Origin: Mesorhizobium sp. WSM4313
GTDB taxonomy: Bacteria; Pseudomonadota; Alphaproteobacteria; Rhizobiales; Rhizobiaceae
Reading direction: 5' to 3'
DNA: 64,000 nucleotides
NCBI RefSeq assembly: GCF_002294725.1
Contig: NZ_NSFT01000014.1
Location: 2,501-66,500, forward strand
Shown here: positions 27,277 to 36,006 of the stretch, in pieces
Position numbering within the stretch: the first letter of the stretch is position 1
How the letters are laid out: each line of letters starts with the position of its first letter
Made by a program: the position numbers and the translations under genes
The notes under the pieces: generated by a model
Database searches by the model: none
What the model was told of the DNA's origin: nothing
What the model saw: only the letters and a program-made list of their open reading frames with translations

Positions 27277-28473
27277 TCACTTCTTGGCGATGTCGAGGAA
27301 GGCCTCCGCCGCGGCCTTGGCGAAGGCGGGGTCGTTGATGTGCAGCGGCAGGCGCGTCACGGTGCGGTTCCCGGTCGGACCGATCGTGCGTTCGATGGCG
27401 TCAAACAGCTCGGCGTCGGCTTCTGGATCGAAGAAGGCGCCGCCTTCGATATCGAGCGCCGAGACGCCCTTCTCCGGGATCAGGAAATGGACCGGACCGT
27501 CGCATCGGGCGAGGCGGCCGCCGATCCATTCGCCGATCTTGCGGCATTCCTCGGCCGTGGTGCGCATCAGCGTGACATTGGGATTGTGCTCGTAGAAGAG
27601 CCGCCCATGATATTTTTCCGGAATGGTCGGCGGCGCCCAGAAGTTCACCATGTCGAGCGCGCCAACCGAGCCGACATAGGGCAATTTCGTGCGCGCAATC
27701 GCGCCGAAGCGATCCTCGGTCGCCGGCAGCACCCCGCCGAACAGGAAATCGCACACCTCGGTGGTGGTGATGTCGAGGACGCCGGCGAGCAGGCCGCTGT
27801 CGGCGAGCTTCTCCATCGAGCGGCCGCCTGTGCCGGTGGCGTGGAAGACCATACAGTCATAGTCGAGGCGCAATCGGTCGACGATCGCCGTCACACAGGG
27901 CGTGGTGACGCCGAACATGGTGAGTCCCAGCGCCGGCTTGCCGGCGGCGGCCGAGGCGGGCTTCGCGGCCATGCCGGCGATCGCCTGGGCGGCATTGTGC
28001 AGCACAATGCGGGAGAGCCTGTTCAGTCCCGCCATGTCGGTGACCGACGGCATCATGATGATGTCGGAGATGTCGACGTAAGGCGCGGTATCGCCGGAGG
28101 CCAATGTCGAGACCATGATCTTCGGCAGGCCGAGCGGCAGCGCCCGCATGCCGGCGGTGACGATCGAGGTGCCGCCGCCGCCGCCGATGCCGATCACCCC
28201 GGCGATGTCGTCACGTGACTGGATGAAATTGGCGAAGGCCGCGCCCATGCCGGCAACGGCGGTGCCGCGATCGTCGATGCCGAGAACAGTGCCGGCTCCC
28301 TTGGGATGATGCGCGGCGACCTCGCTGGCAGAGATATCCACCGGGACGGTCGCGCCTCGCGTGCCGATATCGACACGGACGACCGCGCCGCCGGCCTTGG
28401 CGACGGCATCGGCCAGGAAGGCGAGTTCCTCGCCTTTGGTGTCGGCGGTGCCGATCACATAGATGCGCTTCAT
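27277..28473 (-). CDS. Tm-1-like ATP-binding (UPF0261) protein
   Basis: A 398-residue protein starting KRIYVIGTADTKGEELAFL, with VIGIGGGGGTSIVTAGMRALPLGLPKIMVSTLASGD, LTMFGVTTPCVTA and FHATGTGGRSMEKL, all typical of UPF0261 proteins. In plant Tm-1 the equivalent domain binds ATP and, with the following TIM barrel, viral replication proteins; the bacterial role is unknown. The start at 28473 begins MKRIYVIG with GGGGAA upstream. It is divergent from the TetR gene, which may regulate it. Confidence 0.87.
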   Translation of the reverse strand: MKRIYVIGTADTKGEELAFLADAVAKAGGAVVRVDIGTRGATVPVDISASEVAAHHPKGAGTVLGIDDRGTAVAGMGAAFANFIQSRDDIAGVIGIGGGGGTSIVTAGMRALPLGLPKIMVSTLASGDTAPYVDISDIIMMPSVTDMAGLNRLSRIVLHNAAQAIAGMAAKPASAAAGKPALGLTMFGVTTPCVTAIVDRLRLDYDCMVFHATGTGGRSMEKLADSGLLAGVLDITTTEVCDFLFGGVLPATEDRFGAIARTKLPYVGSVGALDMVNFWAPPTIPEKYHGRLFYEHNPNVTLMRTTAEECRKIGEWIGGRLARCDGPVHFLIPEKGVSALDIEGGAFFDPEADAELFDAIERTIGPTGNRTVTRLPLHINDPAFAKAAAEAFLDIAKK

Positions 28474-28514
28474 CCGCGGTTCCCCGTCCGGCATGGCCGG
28501 CTTTGCCGCCGGCC

Positions 28515-28625
28515 TTTTTTGCCCCACCCTCAAGCTCCTAGGCTAAAGCCTCGTCGCTGGTGGGGACCCTATTTTTTGCCCCACCCTTAAGCTCCTCGGC
28601 AAAGCCTCGTCGCTGGTGGGGACCC
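28515..28625. repeat. Tandem 55-bp direct repeat with inverted ends
   Basis: Units at 28515-28569 and 28572-28625 share TTTTTTGCCCCACCCT, AAGCTCCT and AAAGCCTCGTCGCTGG and differ at few positions. Each unit has inverted ends GCCCCACC/GGTGGGGA and can form a hairpin. The pair lies between the divergent UPF0261 and TetR genes, where promoters are expected. Confidence 0.88.
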
Positions 28626-28681
28626 GTTATTGACCGGCATTGCGCCATTGCAAATTTTTGAGACGCGCGTATCGTATTGAT

Positions 28682-29377
28682 ATGGATGTCTCACGTCAAC
28701 AAGCCGCCTCCATCGATGACGCCGCACAGGCGCCGGCCGCCGAGAAGGGGCCGCGCGCCCGCACAAAGCGGCTGATGCTGGAAACGGCGACGAGGCTGAT
28801 GCAATCAGGCATGACCCCTTCGGTCAGCGAGGTCGCGGAGGCGGCAGAGGTGTCGCGCGCCACCGCCTACCGGTATTTCCCGAGCCAGGCGGCGCTGGTG
28901 CAGGCCGTGGTCGATGAAGGGCTCGGCCCTATCCTTACCTGGAAGTCGGCATCCGACGATGCCGAGCGGCGCGTGGCAGATCTGTTCGCGACCGCGATGC
29001 CGCGCATCGAAGCCTTCGAGGCAACGTTCAAGGCGGCGCTGAAACTGTCCCTCGATCAATGGGCGCAGCGCCAGGCGGGCACGCTGGGATCCGAACCGGC
29101 CTTCATTCGCGGTCATCGCGTCGATTTGTTGAAGGATGCGATCGCGCCGCTCAAGGGGCGCTTGAAGCCGCGCCAGCTCGCGCGCCTGGCCCAGGCGCTG
29201 TCGCTGATGTTCGGCGTCGAGGTGGTCACGGTGCTGAAGGACATCTGGGGACTGAACAGCGCCGAGATGATGTCGGTCGCGCAGTGGGCGGCAGGCGCGC
29301 TGGTGCGCGCCGCAATGGCGGAATCGGAGGCGAAATCTGCAGGAATGGCTGCGGCGCCTGGGGCGACGATCGGATAA
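28682..29377 (+). CDS. TetR-family transcriptional regulator
   Basis: About 231 residues. The N-terminal helix-turn-helix reads TKRLMLETATRLMQSGMTPSVSEVAEAAEVSRATAYRYFPSQAALVQAVV, and the C-terminal helical domain is the ligand and dimer part. The start at 28682 has no clear ribosome-binding site and follows TATTGAT, so translation could be leaderless or begin at 28640. It is divergent from the Tm-1-type operon. Its stop codon touches the operator at 29377-29395. Confidence 0.85.
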   Translation: MDVSRQQAASIDDAAQAPAAEKGPRARTKRLMLETATRLMQSGMTPSVSEVAEAAEVSRATAYRYFPSQAALVQAVVDEGLGPILTWKSASDDAERRVADLFATAMPRIEAFEATFKAALKLSLDQWAQRQAGTLGSEPAFIRGHRVDLLKDAIAPLKGRLKPRQLARLAQALSLMFGVEVVTVLKDIWGLNSAEMMSVAQWAAGALVRAAMAESEAKSAGMAAAPGATIG

Positions 29378-29395
29378 ATCTGGTTCGACCAGATT
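29377..29395. promoter_or_regulatory. FadR/UxuR-like operator upstream of sugar ABC operon
   Basis: AATCTGGTTCGACCAGATT is a perfect 7-bp inverted repeat with a 5-bp centre, including TGGT-TCG-ACCA at 29381-29391. It overlaps the TetR stop codon and lies about 176 bp before a second site at 29557. The same TCG-centred core occurs at 41475. Confidence 0.72.
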
Positions 29396-29538
29396 GTGGG
29401 GACGATTTTGAATGTTAAATGGGGTGAGCTGGCCCTTACAAGGGATCGGCGTATCAAGGAGTAGGAAAAACAAGGGAAAACAGGCAGATGCCATAATGGT
29501 GGGCTCGTTCGTCTGCGCCTAGCCTCCCAAGAAAGCGC

Positions 29539-29567
29539 TTGACGTCAAGCGGGAATTGGTAATACCA
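29539..29567 (+). promoter_or_regulatory. Promoter with embedded operator for the sugar ABC operon
   Basis: A -35-like TTGACG at 29539-29544 is followed after 15 bp by TAATAC at 29560-29565. TGGTAATACCA at 29557-29567 covers the -10 box, so a bound repressor would block RNA polymerase. The same arrangement (TTGACC ... TGGTAATACCA) is seen at 41636-41665. Promoter elements are inferred by eye. Confidence 0.6.
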
Positions 29568-29727
29568 GATTTAGGACCGATAAAGCGGATCAAAGTGAAG
29601 GCTGCGATCCATTTCCGACAGGGTGGGAGGCCTGGACCGGAGAGGTGCCATCACAGGAGGAACTACCAAGGCCGGCTTCGCCGCCGGCTCGCATGAGACG
29701 GTAGAATGCGCACAAGGGAGGAAAACT

Positions 29728-31044
29728 ATGCGCAAGATTATGACCAGCGTGATTGCTGGTATTGGGCTGGCGCTTGCCTGCGGGACATCCGTCCGCGCGC
29801 AGGATAAAGAACTCACCATCTTCTGGGCGGAATGGGACCCGGCGAACTATCTGCAGGAACTCGTCAACGACTACACGGCCGAAACCGGCGTGAAGGTCAC
29901 CGTTCAGACGACGCCGTGGCCCGACTTCCAGACCAAGGCCTTCACCGAGTTCAACGCGCATGGCGATGCCTACGACATGGTCGTCGGCGACTCGCAATGG
30001 CTGGGCGCCGGTTCGACGCAAGGCCACTATGTCGACCTGACCGACTTCTTCAACCAGCACAAGCTTGGCGACGTGATGGCGCCCGCGACCATCAAGTATT
30101 ACGCCGAGTATCCGGGCGGTTCCGGCAAATACTGGGCGATCCCGCTGGAAGGCGACGCGATCGGCTGGTCCTATCGCAAGGACTGGTTCGAGGACCCGAA
30201 GGAGAAGGAAGCCTTCAAGGCCAAATACGGCTACGACCTCGCGGTGCCGACGACCTATGCGCAGCTGCGCGACATCGCCGAGTTCTTCCACCGTCCGGAC
30301 CAGAAGCGGTACGGCGTGGCCATCTACACCGACAATTCCTATGACGCGATGGCGATGGGCGTCGAAAGCGCCATCTTCAGCTATGGCGGCGATCTCGGCG
30401 ACTACGCGACCTACAAGGTCGACGGCATCACCAACTCCAAGGAAGCCGCCGCCGGCCTCGACATGTACAAGCAACTCTACAAGTTCACGCCTCCGGGCTG
30501 GGGCAAGACCTTCTTCGTGGAAGACAACCAGGCGATCACCGGCGGCCTGGCAGCGATGAGCATGAACTTCTTCGCCTTCTTCCCGCCGCTGGTGAACAAG
30601 GCCACCAACCCCTATGCCGACGTCACCGGCTTCTTCGCCAATCCGGCCGGCCCGGACGGCAAGCGCTTCGCCGCGCTCGGCGGCCAGGGCATCTCGGTCG
30701 TCTCGTATTCGAAGAACAAGGACGAGGCGATGAAGTTCCTCGAGTGGTTCATCAAGGACGAGACCCAGAAGAAGTGGGCCGAGCTCGGCGGCTACACCTG
30801 CAGCCAGGCCGTGCTGAAGTCCGAAGCCTTCCAGAACGCGACGCCCTACAACAAGGCGTTCTATGACACGATGTTCATGGTCAAGGACTTCTGGGCAACG
30901 CCTGAATACGCCGAAGTGCTCGATCAGCTGAACCAGAACATCTATCCGTTCGTGGTCGGCGGCAAGGGTACCGCCCAGGAGGCGCTCGACAAGACGGCCG
31001 CCGACTGGAAGGCGACCTTCACCAAATACAACCGTTACAAGTAA
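29728..31044 (+). CDS. Sugar/polyol ABC importer, family-1 binding protein
   Basis: A 438-residue periplasmic binding protein with a Sec signal (MRKIMTSVIAGIGLALACGTSVRAQ). The mature part contains ELTIFWAEWDPANYLQELVNDYTAETGVKVTVQ, DMVVGDSQWLG, WAIPLEGDAIGWSYRKDWF and GGQGISVVSYSKNKDEAMKFLEWF, typical of CUT1 sugar-binding proteins. GGAGG lies 6 nt before the ATG. It leads an operon with two permeases, a small membrane protein and two ATPases. A 12-bp hairpin follows it. The ligand is unknown; the gene set resembles rhizobial glycerol/polyol importers. Confidence 0.92.
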   Translation: MRKIMTSVIAGIGLALACGTSVRAQDKELTIFWAEWDPANYLQELVNDYTAETGVKVTVQTTPWPDFQTKAFTEFNAHGDAYDMVVGDSQWLGAGSTQGHYVDLTDFFNQHKLGDVMAPATIKYYAEYPGGSGKYWAIPLEGDAIGWSYRKDWFEDPKEKEAFKAKYGYDLAVPTTYAQLRDIAEFFHRPDQKRYGVAIYTDNSYDAMAMGVESAIFSYGGDLGDYATYKVDGITNSKEAAAGLDMYKQLYKFTPPGWGKTFFVEDNQAITGGLAAMSMNFFAFFPPLVNKATNPYADVTGFFANPAGPDGKRFAALGGQGISVVSYSKNKDEAMKFLEWFIKDETQKKWAELGGYTCSQAVLKSEAFQNATPYNKAFYDTMFMVKDFWATPEYAEVLDQLNQNIYPFVVGGKGTAQEALDKTAADWKATFTKYNRYK

Positions 31045-31056
31045 GCATCGCAGTCA

Positions 31057-31089
31057 GAATGCCGGAGGAGGTTTCCCCCTCCGGCATTC
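31057..31089 (+). terminator. Intercistronic hairpin after binding-protein gene
   Basis: GAATGCCGGAGG at 31057-31068 pairs perfectly with CCTCCGGCATTC at 31078-31089. A short T-rich stretch (TGTTTTC) follows. It probably stops part of the transcription or protects the upstream mRNA, giving more binding protein than permease. Confidence 0.75.
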
Positions 31090-31108
31090 CTGTTTTCAGG
31101 AGACAAAG

Positions 31109-32014
31109 TTGGCTTCGGTAGCCCTTACCAATCTTGATCCAGCGTCCAGGGCCGCCGCTCGCGGCTGGTCCGATCTGACCATCCGCAACCTGTTCATCAT
31201 CCCGACGCTGGTCTTTCTGATCGTCTTCAATATTTTCCCGCTGATCTATTCGCTCGGCTATTCCTTTACGAACTTCGCCGCGAACCGCAGCGAACCCTGG
31301 CAGTTCGTCGGCTTGCAGAACTATCGTGAGCTGCTGAGCGACGATCACATCTGGTCGAACTTCGTCATCACCGCCAAATACGTGATCGTTTCGGTGGCTG
31401 GGCAGATGATCGTCGGCTTTGGCCTTGCGCTTCTGCTCAACCGCAGCTTTCCGATGAAGGGCCTGATCACCACGCTGCTGCTGTTGCCGATGATGATGTC
31501 CGCGGCGGTCGTCGGCCTGTTCTGGCAATTGCTCTACAGCCCGTCCTGGGGACCGATCAACTATGTCTTCGGCCTTGGCGACTTCGCCTGGCTCTCCAAT
31601 CCCGACAGCGCGCTCTACGCGGTCGCGATCACCGATATCTGGATGTGGTCGCCTTTCGTCATGCTGCTGTCGCTCGCCGGTCTCTCGGCCGTGCCGCAGC
31701 ATCTCTACGAGGCGGCCGCGATCGACCGCGCCGGGTGGTGGTACACCTTCACTCGCATCACCTTGCCGCTGGTCTCGCCGATCCTTCTGATCGCGCTGAT
31801 CTTCCGCACCATGGAAGCCTTCAAGACCTTCGACATCGCCTACACCATGACCACCCAGCCGACCGCCGAGCTGATCGCGATCCGGCTCTACAAGCAGGCC
31901 TTCCAGCAGTGGGATACGGGCAAGTCCTGCGCGCTGGCCTACATCGTGCTGATCATGGTGCTGGCGATCACCAACCTCTACGTGAAGTATCTCAACAAGG
32001 TGAAGGAGCGCTGA
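31109..32014 (+). CDS. Sugar/polyol ABC importer, permease (MalF/UgpA type)
   Basis: A 301-residue permease starting at TTG 31109, with AGGAG 8 nt upstream. The first membrane segment is LFIIPTLVFLIVFNIFPLIYSLGYSF, and the EAA motif reads EAAAIDRAGWWYTFTRITLPLVSPI. PSWGPINYVFGLG and DIWMWSPFVMLL are typical of the family. The partner permease starts 1 bp after its stop. Confidence 0.9.
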   Translation: MASVALTNLDPASRAAARGWSDLTIRNLFIIPTLVFLIVFNIFPLIYSLGYSFTNFAANRSEPWQFVGLQNYRELLSDDHIWSNFVITAKYVIVSVAGQMIVGFGLALLLNRSFPMKGLITTLLLLPMMMSAAVVGLFWQLLYSPSWGPINYVFGLGDFAWLSNPDSALYAVAITDIWMWSPFVMLLSLAGLSAVPQHLYEAAAIDRAGWWYTFTRITLPLVSPILLIALIFRTMEAFKTFDIAYTMTTQPTAELIAIRLYKQAFQQWDTGKSCALAYIVLIMVLAITNLYVKYLNKVKER

Positions 32015-32015
32015 C

Positions 32016-32972
32016 ATGGCCGCCGTCCGCACTTCTTCCGAGGTCGCCTTCAATCGCATCGCCATCGCCGCGGTGCTGATCGCGACGCTGATCTTCCTGG
32101 CACCGATCTACTGGATCGCCTCGACGGCCTTCAAGCCGAAGGAGCTCGCCGTCAGCGTCCCGCCCACCGTGCTGTTCGAGCCTGAGGTGACGCCGTTCGT
32201 GCGGCTCTTCACCAAGCGCGTGCAGATGCAGAAGCCCGTGGATCCGCAAGTCTACGATGCCGCGCCCTGGTGGGAAAAACGCATCTATGACGGCGGCGAG
32301 CGGGTGCTGAAGGTCGGCAAGGACGTGCAGCTTTCGCAATATCCCGACCGGTTCATGAACAGCCTGATCGTGGCTGTGATCAGCACGGTGCTGGCTGTGG
32401 GCATGGGAACCTTCACCGCCTATGGCTTCTCACGCTTCAAGATCGCGGGCGAGGCGGACCTGCTCTTCTTCATCCTGTCGACCCGCATGCTGCCGCCAGT
32501 GGTGGTCGCAATCCCAATGTTCCTGATGTACCGGATGGTCGGCCTCAACGATTCGCATATCGGCCTGATCATCCTCTACGTTGCCTTTAACCTGTCCTTC
32601 TCGGTCTGGCTGATGAAGGGCTTCATGGACGAGATCCCGAAGGAGTATGAGGAAGCAGCACTCGTCGACGGCTACACGCGCATGCAGGCCTTCTTCAAGA
32701 TCGTGCTGCCCGAGGCCGCGACCGGCATCGCGGCGACTGCCGTGTTCTGCTTCATCACTGCCTGGAACGAATACGCCTTTGCGCTGATCATGACCAACCG
32801 GCGCGCCCAGACGGCGCCGCCCTTCATCCCCTCGCAGATCGGCTCCGGCCTGCCGGACTGGACGACGATCGCGGCGGGTACCTTCCTGTTCCTGTTGCCG
32901 GTCGCAATCTTCACCTTCCTGCTGCGCAACCATCTGCTTCGCGGCGTGACGTTCGGAGCAATCCGCAAATGA
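32016..32972 (+). CDS. Sugar/polyol ABC importer, permease (MalG/UgpE type)
   Basis: A 318-residue permease with IAIAAVLIATLIFLAPIYWIASTAFKP, an extended periplasmic segment of about 70 residues (residues about 45-105), and the EAA motif EEAALVDGYTRMQAFFKIVLPEAATG. FITAWNEYAFALIMT is the usual MalG-type signature. The long loop after the first membrane segment is a feature of the two-ATPase polyol importers. It overlaps the small membrane-protein gene by 4 bp. Confidence 0.9.
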   Translation: MAAVRTSSEVAFNRIAIAAVLIATLIFLAPIYWIASTAFKPKELAVSVPPTVLFEPEVTPFVRLFTKRVQMQKPVDPQVYDAAPWWEKRIYDGGERVLKVGKDVQLSQYPDRFMNSLIVAVISTVLAVGMGTFTAYGFSRFKIAGEADLLFFILSTRMLPPVVVAIPMFLMYRMVGLNDSHIGLIILYVAFNLSFSVWLMKGFMDEIPKEYEEAALVDGYTRMQAFFKIVLPEAATGIAATAVFCFITAWNEYAFALIMTNRRAQTAPPFIPSQIGSGLPDWTTIAAGTFLFLLPVAIFTFLLRNHLLRGVTFGAIRK

Positions 32973-33190
32973 GTTTTCGCTCCACCAACGAGAAGTACCT
33001 GCTGCCGGCCTCGCAAATCCTAATGGTGCTGGGCATCGTAGCGCTCTGCCAACCATGGAGCCTCGGCCTGCATTCATACGGTGTGACGATCATCCTGATC
33101 GGGCTGATCGGCTTCAACATCACGTCCAAGATCGCACCGGAGCAGAGCGAGGAAACCGGCGCCGCGACGCATGAGGGAGCCCGCCAGTGA
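32969..33190 (+). CDS. Small two-helix membrane protein of the ABC operon
   Basis: A 73-residue protein with two hydrophobic segments (YLLPASQILMVLGIVALCQPW and SYGVTIILIGLIGFNITS) and a charged C-terminal tail. It overlaps the permease stop and the ATPase start by 4 bp on each side, so it is translated with them. Similar small proteins of unknown role sit in rhizobial glycerol-type importer operons (GlpU). It could be an assembly or regulatory subunit; this is inference. Confidence 0.75.
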   Translation: MSFRSTNEKYLLPASQILMVLGIVALCQPWSLGLHSYGVTIILIGLIGFNITSKIAPEQSEETGAATHEGARQ

Positions 33191-34293
33191 CGCAGATCGA
33201 ACTTCGCGGCATCGAGAAATTCTTCGGTGCCGTCCAGGTCATCCATAATCTGAACCTGGCCATCGCCGACAACGAGTTCATCGTGCTGCTCGGCCAGTCG
33301 GGCTGCGGCAAGACCACGACGCTGCGCGCCGTGGCAGGGCTGGAGACGATCGACCAGGGCGACATCCTGATCGACGGTAAGCCGGTGCAGCACCTCAAGG
33401 CGGCCGACCGCGACATCGCCATGGTGTTCCAGTCCTTCTCGCTCTACCCGCATATGACGGTGTTCGAGAACGTCGCCTTTCCGCTGCGTGCAATGCGCAT
33501 GAGCAGCGGCGAAGTCGACAAGTCCGTGCGCGAGGTCGCCCGGGTCCTGCGCATCACCGATCTGCTCGACAAGAGGCCGTCGGCGCTCTCGGGCGGCGAC
33601 ATGCAGCGCGTGGCCATCGGTCGTGCGCTGGTGCGGCGCCCGAAGGCGATGCTGATGGACGAGCCGATCGGCGCGCTCGACGCCAAGCTGCGCGAGGAGA
33701 TGCGCGCCGAGATCAAGCGCCTGCACGTCAAGCAAGGGTCGACCACGATCTATGTCACGCACGACCAGATCGAGGCGATGAGCCTCGCCGACCGCATCGT
33801 CATCATGCATGAAGGCTTCATCCAGCAGGTCGGAACGCCGGATGAGGTCTATTCGCATCCGGCAAACCTGTTCGTGGCGCAGTTCGTCGGCAGCCCGGTG
33901 ATGAACATTGCCGAGGTCAATGTCGCGGATCAGGCGGGCACTGCCTCCGTAACCGTCGGCGATGCGCCGGCTGGCTTCGAGTTCCCGCGCCAGCTCCTGT
34001 CCAAGCTCAACGGGCATGCAGCCAATGGCGGCCTGACGCTCGGCATCCGCCCGGAGGGCGTACTCGTGCGGCACGATGCGGCGCCCGGCTACATGCCAGT
34101 CGAGGCGAGCATCATCGAGCCGCTCGGGTCCTTCGACATTGTCGATCTCAGGCTCGGCTCCACGATGCTGCGCGCCCGCACCAAGGCGGGCTACGTCTCG
34201 GGCCCCGGTGAGAAAGTCCATGTCCGCATCGATCCCGAGCAGGCGCACTTTTTCGACACGGCAAGCGGCAAGTCGCTGGGAGTAAGGCTGTAA
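33187..34293 (+). CDS. Sugar/polyol ABC importer, ATPase 1
   Basis: A 368-residue ATPase of the MalK/UgpC group: Walker A GQSGCGKTT, Q-loop VFQSFSLYPHM, signature LSGGDMQRVAIGRAL, Walker B MLMDEPIGALD, switch THDQIEAMSLAD, then a C-terminal TOBE/MalK-type domain. LSGGD instead of LSGGQ is shared with the second ATPase, which has LSGGE. It starts with GTG overlapping the preceding stop. Two different ATPases suggest a heterodimer. Confidence 0.9.
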   Translation: MTQIELRGIEKFFGAVQVIHNLNLAIADNEFIVLLGQSGCGKTTTLRAVAGLETIDQGDILIDGKPVQHLKAADRDIAMVFQSFSLYPHMTVFENVAFPLRAMRMSSGEVDKSVREVARVLRITDLLDKRPSALSGGDMQRVAIGRALVRRPKAMLMDEPIGALDAKLREEMRAEIKRLHVKQGSTTIYVTHDQIEAMSLADRIVIMHEGFIQQVGTPDEVYSHPANLFVAQFVGSPVMNIAEVNVADQAGTASVTVGDAPAGFEFPRQLLSKLNGHAANGGLTLGIRPEGVLVRHDAAPGYMPVEASIIEPLGSFDIVDLRLGSTMLRARTKAGYVSGPGEKVHVRIDPEQAHFFDTASGKSLGVRL

Positions 34294-35396
34294 TGGCCCA
34301 TATCGAACTGAAGAACATCACCAAGAAATACGGCAGCCACACCGCGCTGACGGGTCTGAACCTCGACATAGCCGACGGCGAGTTCTTCGTGCTGCTTGGC
34401 GAGACCGGCGCCGGCAAGACGACGACGCTACGCCTGATCGCCGGACTGGATAAGCCGACCGAGGGGCAGGTTCTCATCGACGGCGTCGACGTCGCCGACT
34501 GGGGCGCGGCCGAGCGCGACGTCGCGCTGGTGCTGCAGCAATATTCGCTTTATCCGCGCTACACTGTGCGGCAGAACCTCGAATTTCCGCTGAAGCCGAA
34601 GATCCGCCGGCTGCCGGATGCCGAGATCAAGGACCGTGTCGCGCGCGCCGCCCGCACGCTCAGGATCGAACATCTGCTCGACCGCAAGACCGACCGGCTT
34701 TCCGGCGGCGAGATGCAGCGCGTCTCGATCGGCCGCGCCATCGTGCGCAAGCCGCGCGTGTTCCTGATGGACGAGCCGCTCTCGGCGCTCGACGCCAAGC
34801 TGCGCGAAGCGCTGCGCACGGAGTTGAAGAACCTTCAGATGCAACTCGGCGCCACGTTCCTGTTCGTCACGCACGACCAGATCGAGGCCATGTCGATGGG
34901 CGACAAGGTCGGCGTGCTCAACCATGGCCGCATCGTGCAGACGGGCACGCCGCATGAGATCTACAACAATCCGCGCGACACCTATGTCGCGAGCTTCGTC
35001 GGCTCGCCGCCGATGAACCTCATCGACGGCAGGCTGGTCAATGACCGCGCGGTGATGGCGCCGGTGAATTTCGAACTGCCGCTCACAATTGGCGCCAAGA
35101 GCTTTGGCGGGGGCAGGACGAGCGGCGCGGCCGATGGTCGCCCGCTCGTCTTCGGCATCCGTCCGGAGGACGTCTATCTGGAGAGCGGGGCTCCGGTCGA
35201 GGCACGCGTGCACGATGTCGAGAACCACGGCGTGGAAAAGATCCTGACGCTCAGGGTCGGCGACACGATGCTGCGGGCCACCGTGCCGGCCAGGACCGAC
35301 GTGGCTATCGAAGAGCCGGTGCGTTTTGCCTGGAACCCCGACAAGGTGGTGATGTTCGATAAAGGCAGCGGTGTGAGCCTGCGGCACGCCGGATAG
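34293..35396 (+). CDS. Sugar/polyol ABC importer, ATPase 2
   Basis: A 367-residue ATPase with Walker A GETGAGKTT, Q-loop LQQYSLYPRYTV, signature LSGGEMQRVSIGRAI, Walker B FLMDEPLSALD and switch THDQIEAMSMGD. The C-terminal MalK-like domain includes VFGIRPEDVYLES. Its ATG overlaps the stop of ATPase 1 (TAATG). It probably pairs with ATPase 1 and ends the operon. Confidence 0.9.
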   Translation: MAHIELKNITKKYGSHTALTGLNLDIADGEFFVLLGETGAGKTTTLRLIAGLDKPTEGQVLIDGVDVADWGAAERDVALVLQQYSLYPRYTVRQNLEFPLKPKIRRLPDAEIKDRVARAARTLRIEHLLDRKTDRLSGGEMQRVSIGRAIVRKPRVFLMDEPLSALDAKLREALRTELKNLQMQLGATFLFVTHDQIEAMSMGDKVGVLNHGRIVQTGTPHEIYNNPRDTYVASFVGSPPMNLIDGRLVNDRAVMAPVNFELPLTIGAKSFGGGRTSGAADGRPLVFGIRPEDVYLESGAPVEARVHDVENHGVEKILTLRVGDTMLRATVPARTDVAIEEPVRFAWNPDKVVMFDKGSGVSLRHAG

Positions 35397-35539
35397 AAGT
35401 CGGACTTAGCCGGCGACCTTGCTGGCGGCACTGGTGGCCTTCCTGATAAGGCCCAAGCCGGCCGCCGAATAGGCCAGCCCGCTCGCCCTTGCGAGCTTCG
35501 GCCCGGCGGGTCTCAGGAGCGTCGGGCGGTTAATTGGCT

Positions 35540-35887
35540 TCAAGCCGAGCGGCCGTCGAACTCGAACACCTCGATTGCGGTGATATCAACATCGTCGAGG
35601 CAGTTGATGTTGATATAGGCGGACCGTTCGTTGCCTTGGCCGACGTCCTCGGCAAAGGGGTGCATGCCGCATGTGCGGCAGAATCGGTGCGCGATTTGAG
35701 CCTTGCCGAAGGTGTAGCGGCCGAGGTCGTCGCCCCAGGCGACCAGATTGAGCTTTTCGTGCGGCACGGCCCACAAAAGCGCGCCCTTGCGTGAGCAGAT
35801 CGAGCAATTGCAGCGCACGGCCATGCCGAGCTCGCCTTCGACCTCGAACGCCACCTTGCCGCAGTGGCAGCTGCCTTTGTACAGCAT
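35540..35887 (-). CDS. GFA-domain (CENP-V/GFA) zinc protein
   Basis: About 115 residues with the complete GFA cysteine set: GSCHCGKV near the start, CNCSICSRKG and HRFCRTCGMHPF. The family includes glutathione-dependent formaldehyde-activating enzymes, with activity unproven for most. The start at 35887 has GGAA 8 nt upstream; a longer frame to 36001 would run into the amidase promoter. It converges with the ABC operon and is divergent from the amidase gene. Confidence 0.85.
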   Translation of the reverse strand: MLYKGSCHCGKVAFEVEGELGMAVRCNCSICSRKGALLWAVPHEKLNLVAWGDDLGRYTFGKAQIAHRFCRTCGMHPFAEDVGQGNERSAYININCLDDVDITAIEVFEFDGRSA

Positions 35888-36006
35888 CAGCATCTTTCCA
35901 TCGCTGGCAGGGTGCAAAGGCACACTTGCCGGGTTATCTCTTCGCCGGCCAAGACCAGGCCGCACGCTTAAAAGACGTTGCAATTTTGCAAGGCCCGACA
36001 TCGAAA

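Noticed and set aside
26404..28218. A 604-codon plus-strand frame opposite the Tm-1-type genes
   Set aside because: It is antisense to two well-supported genes and shows no domain.
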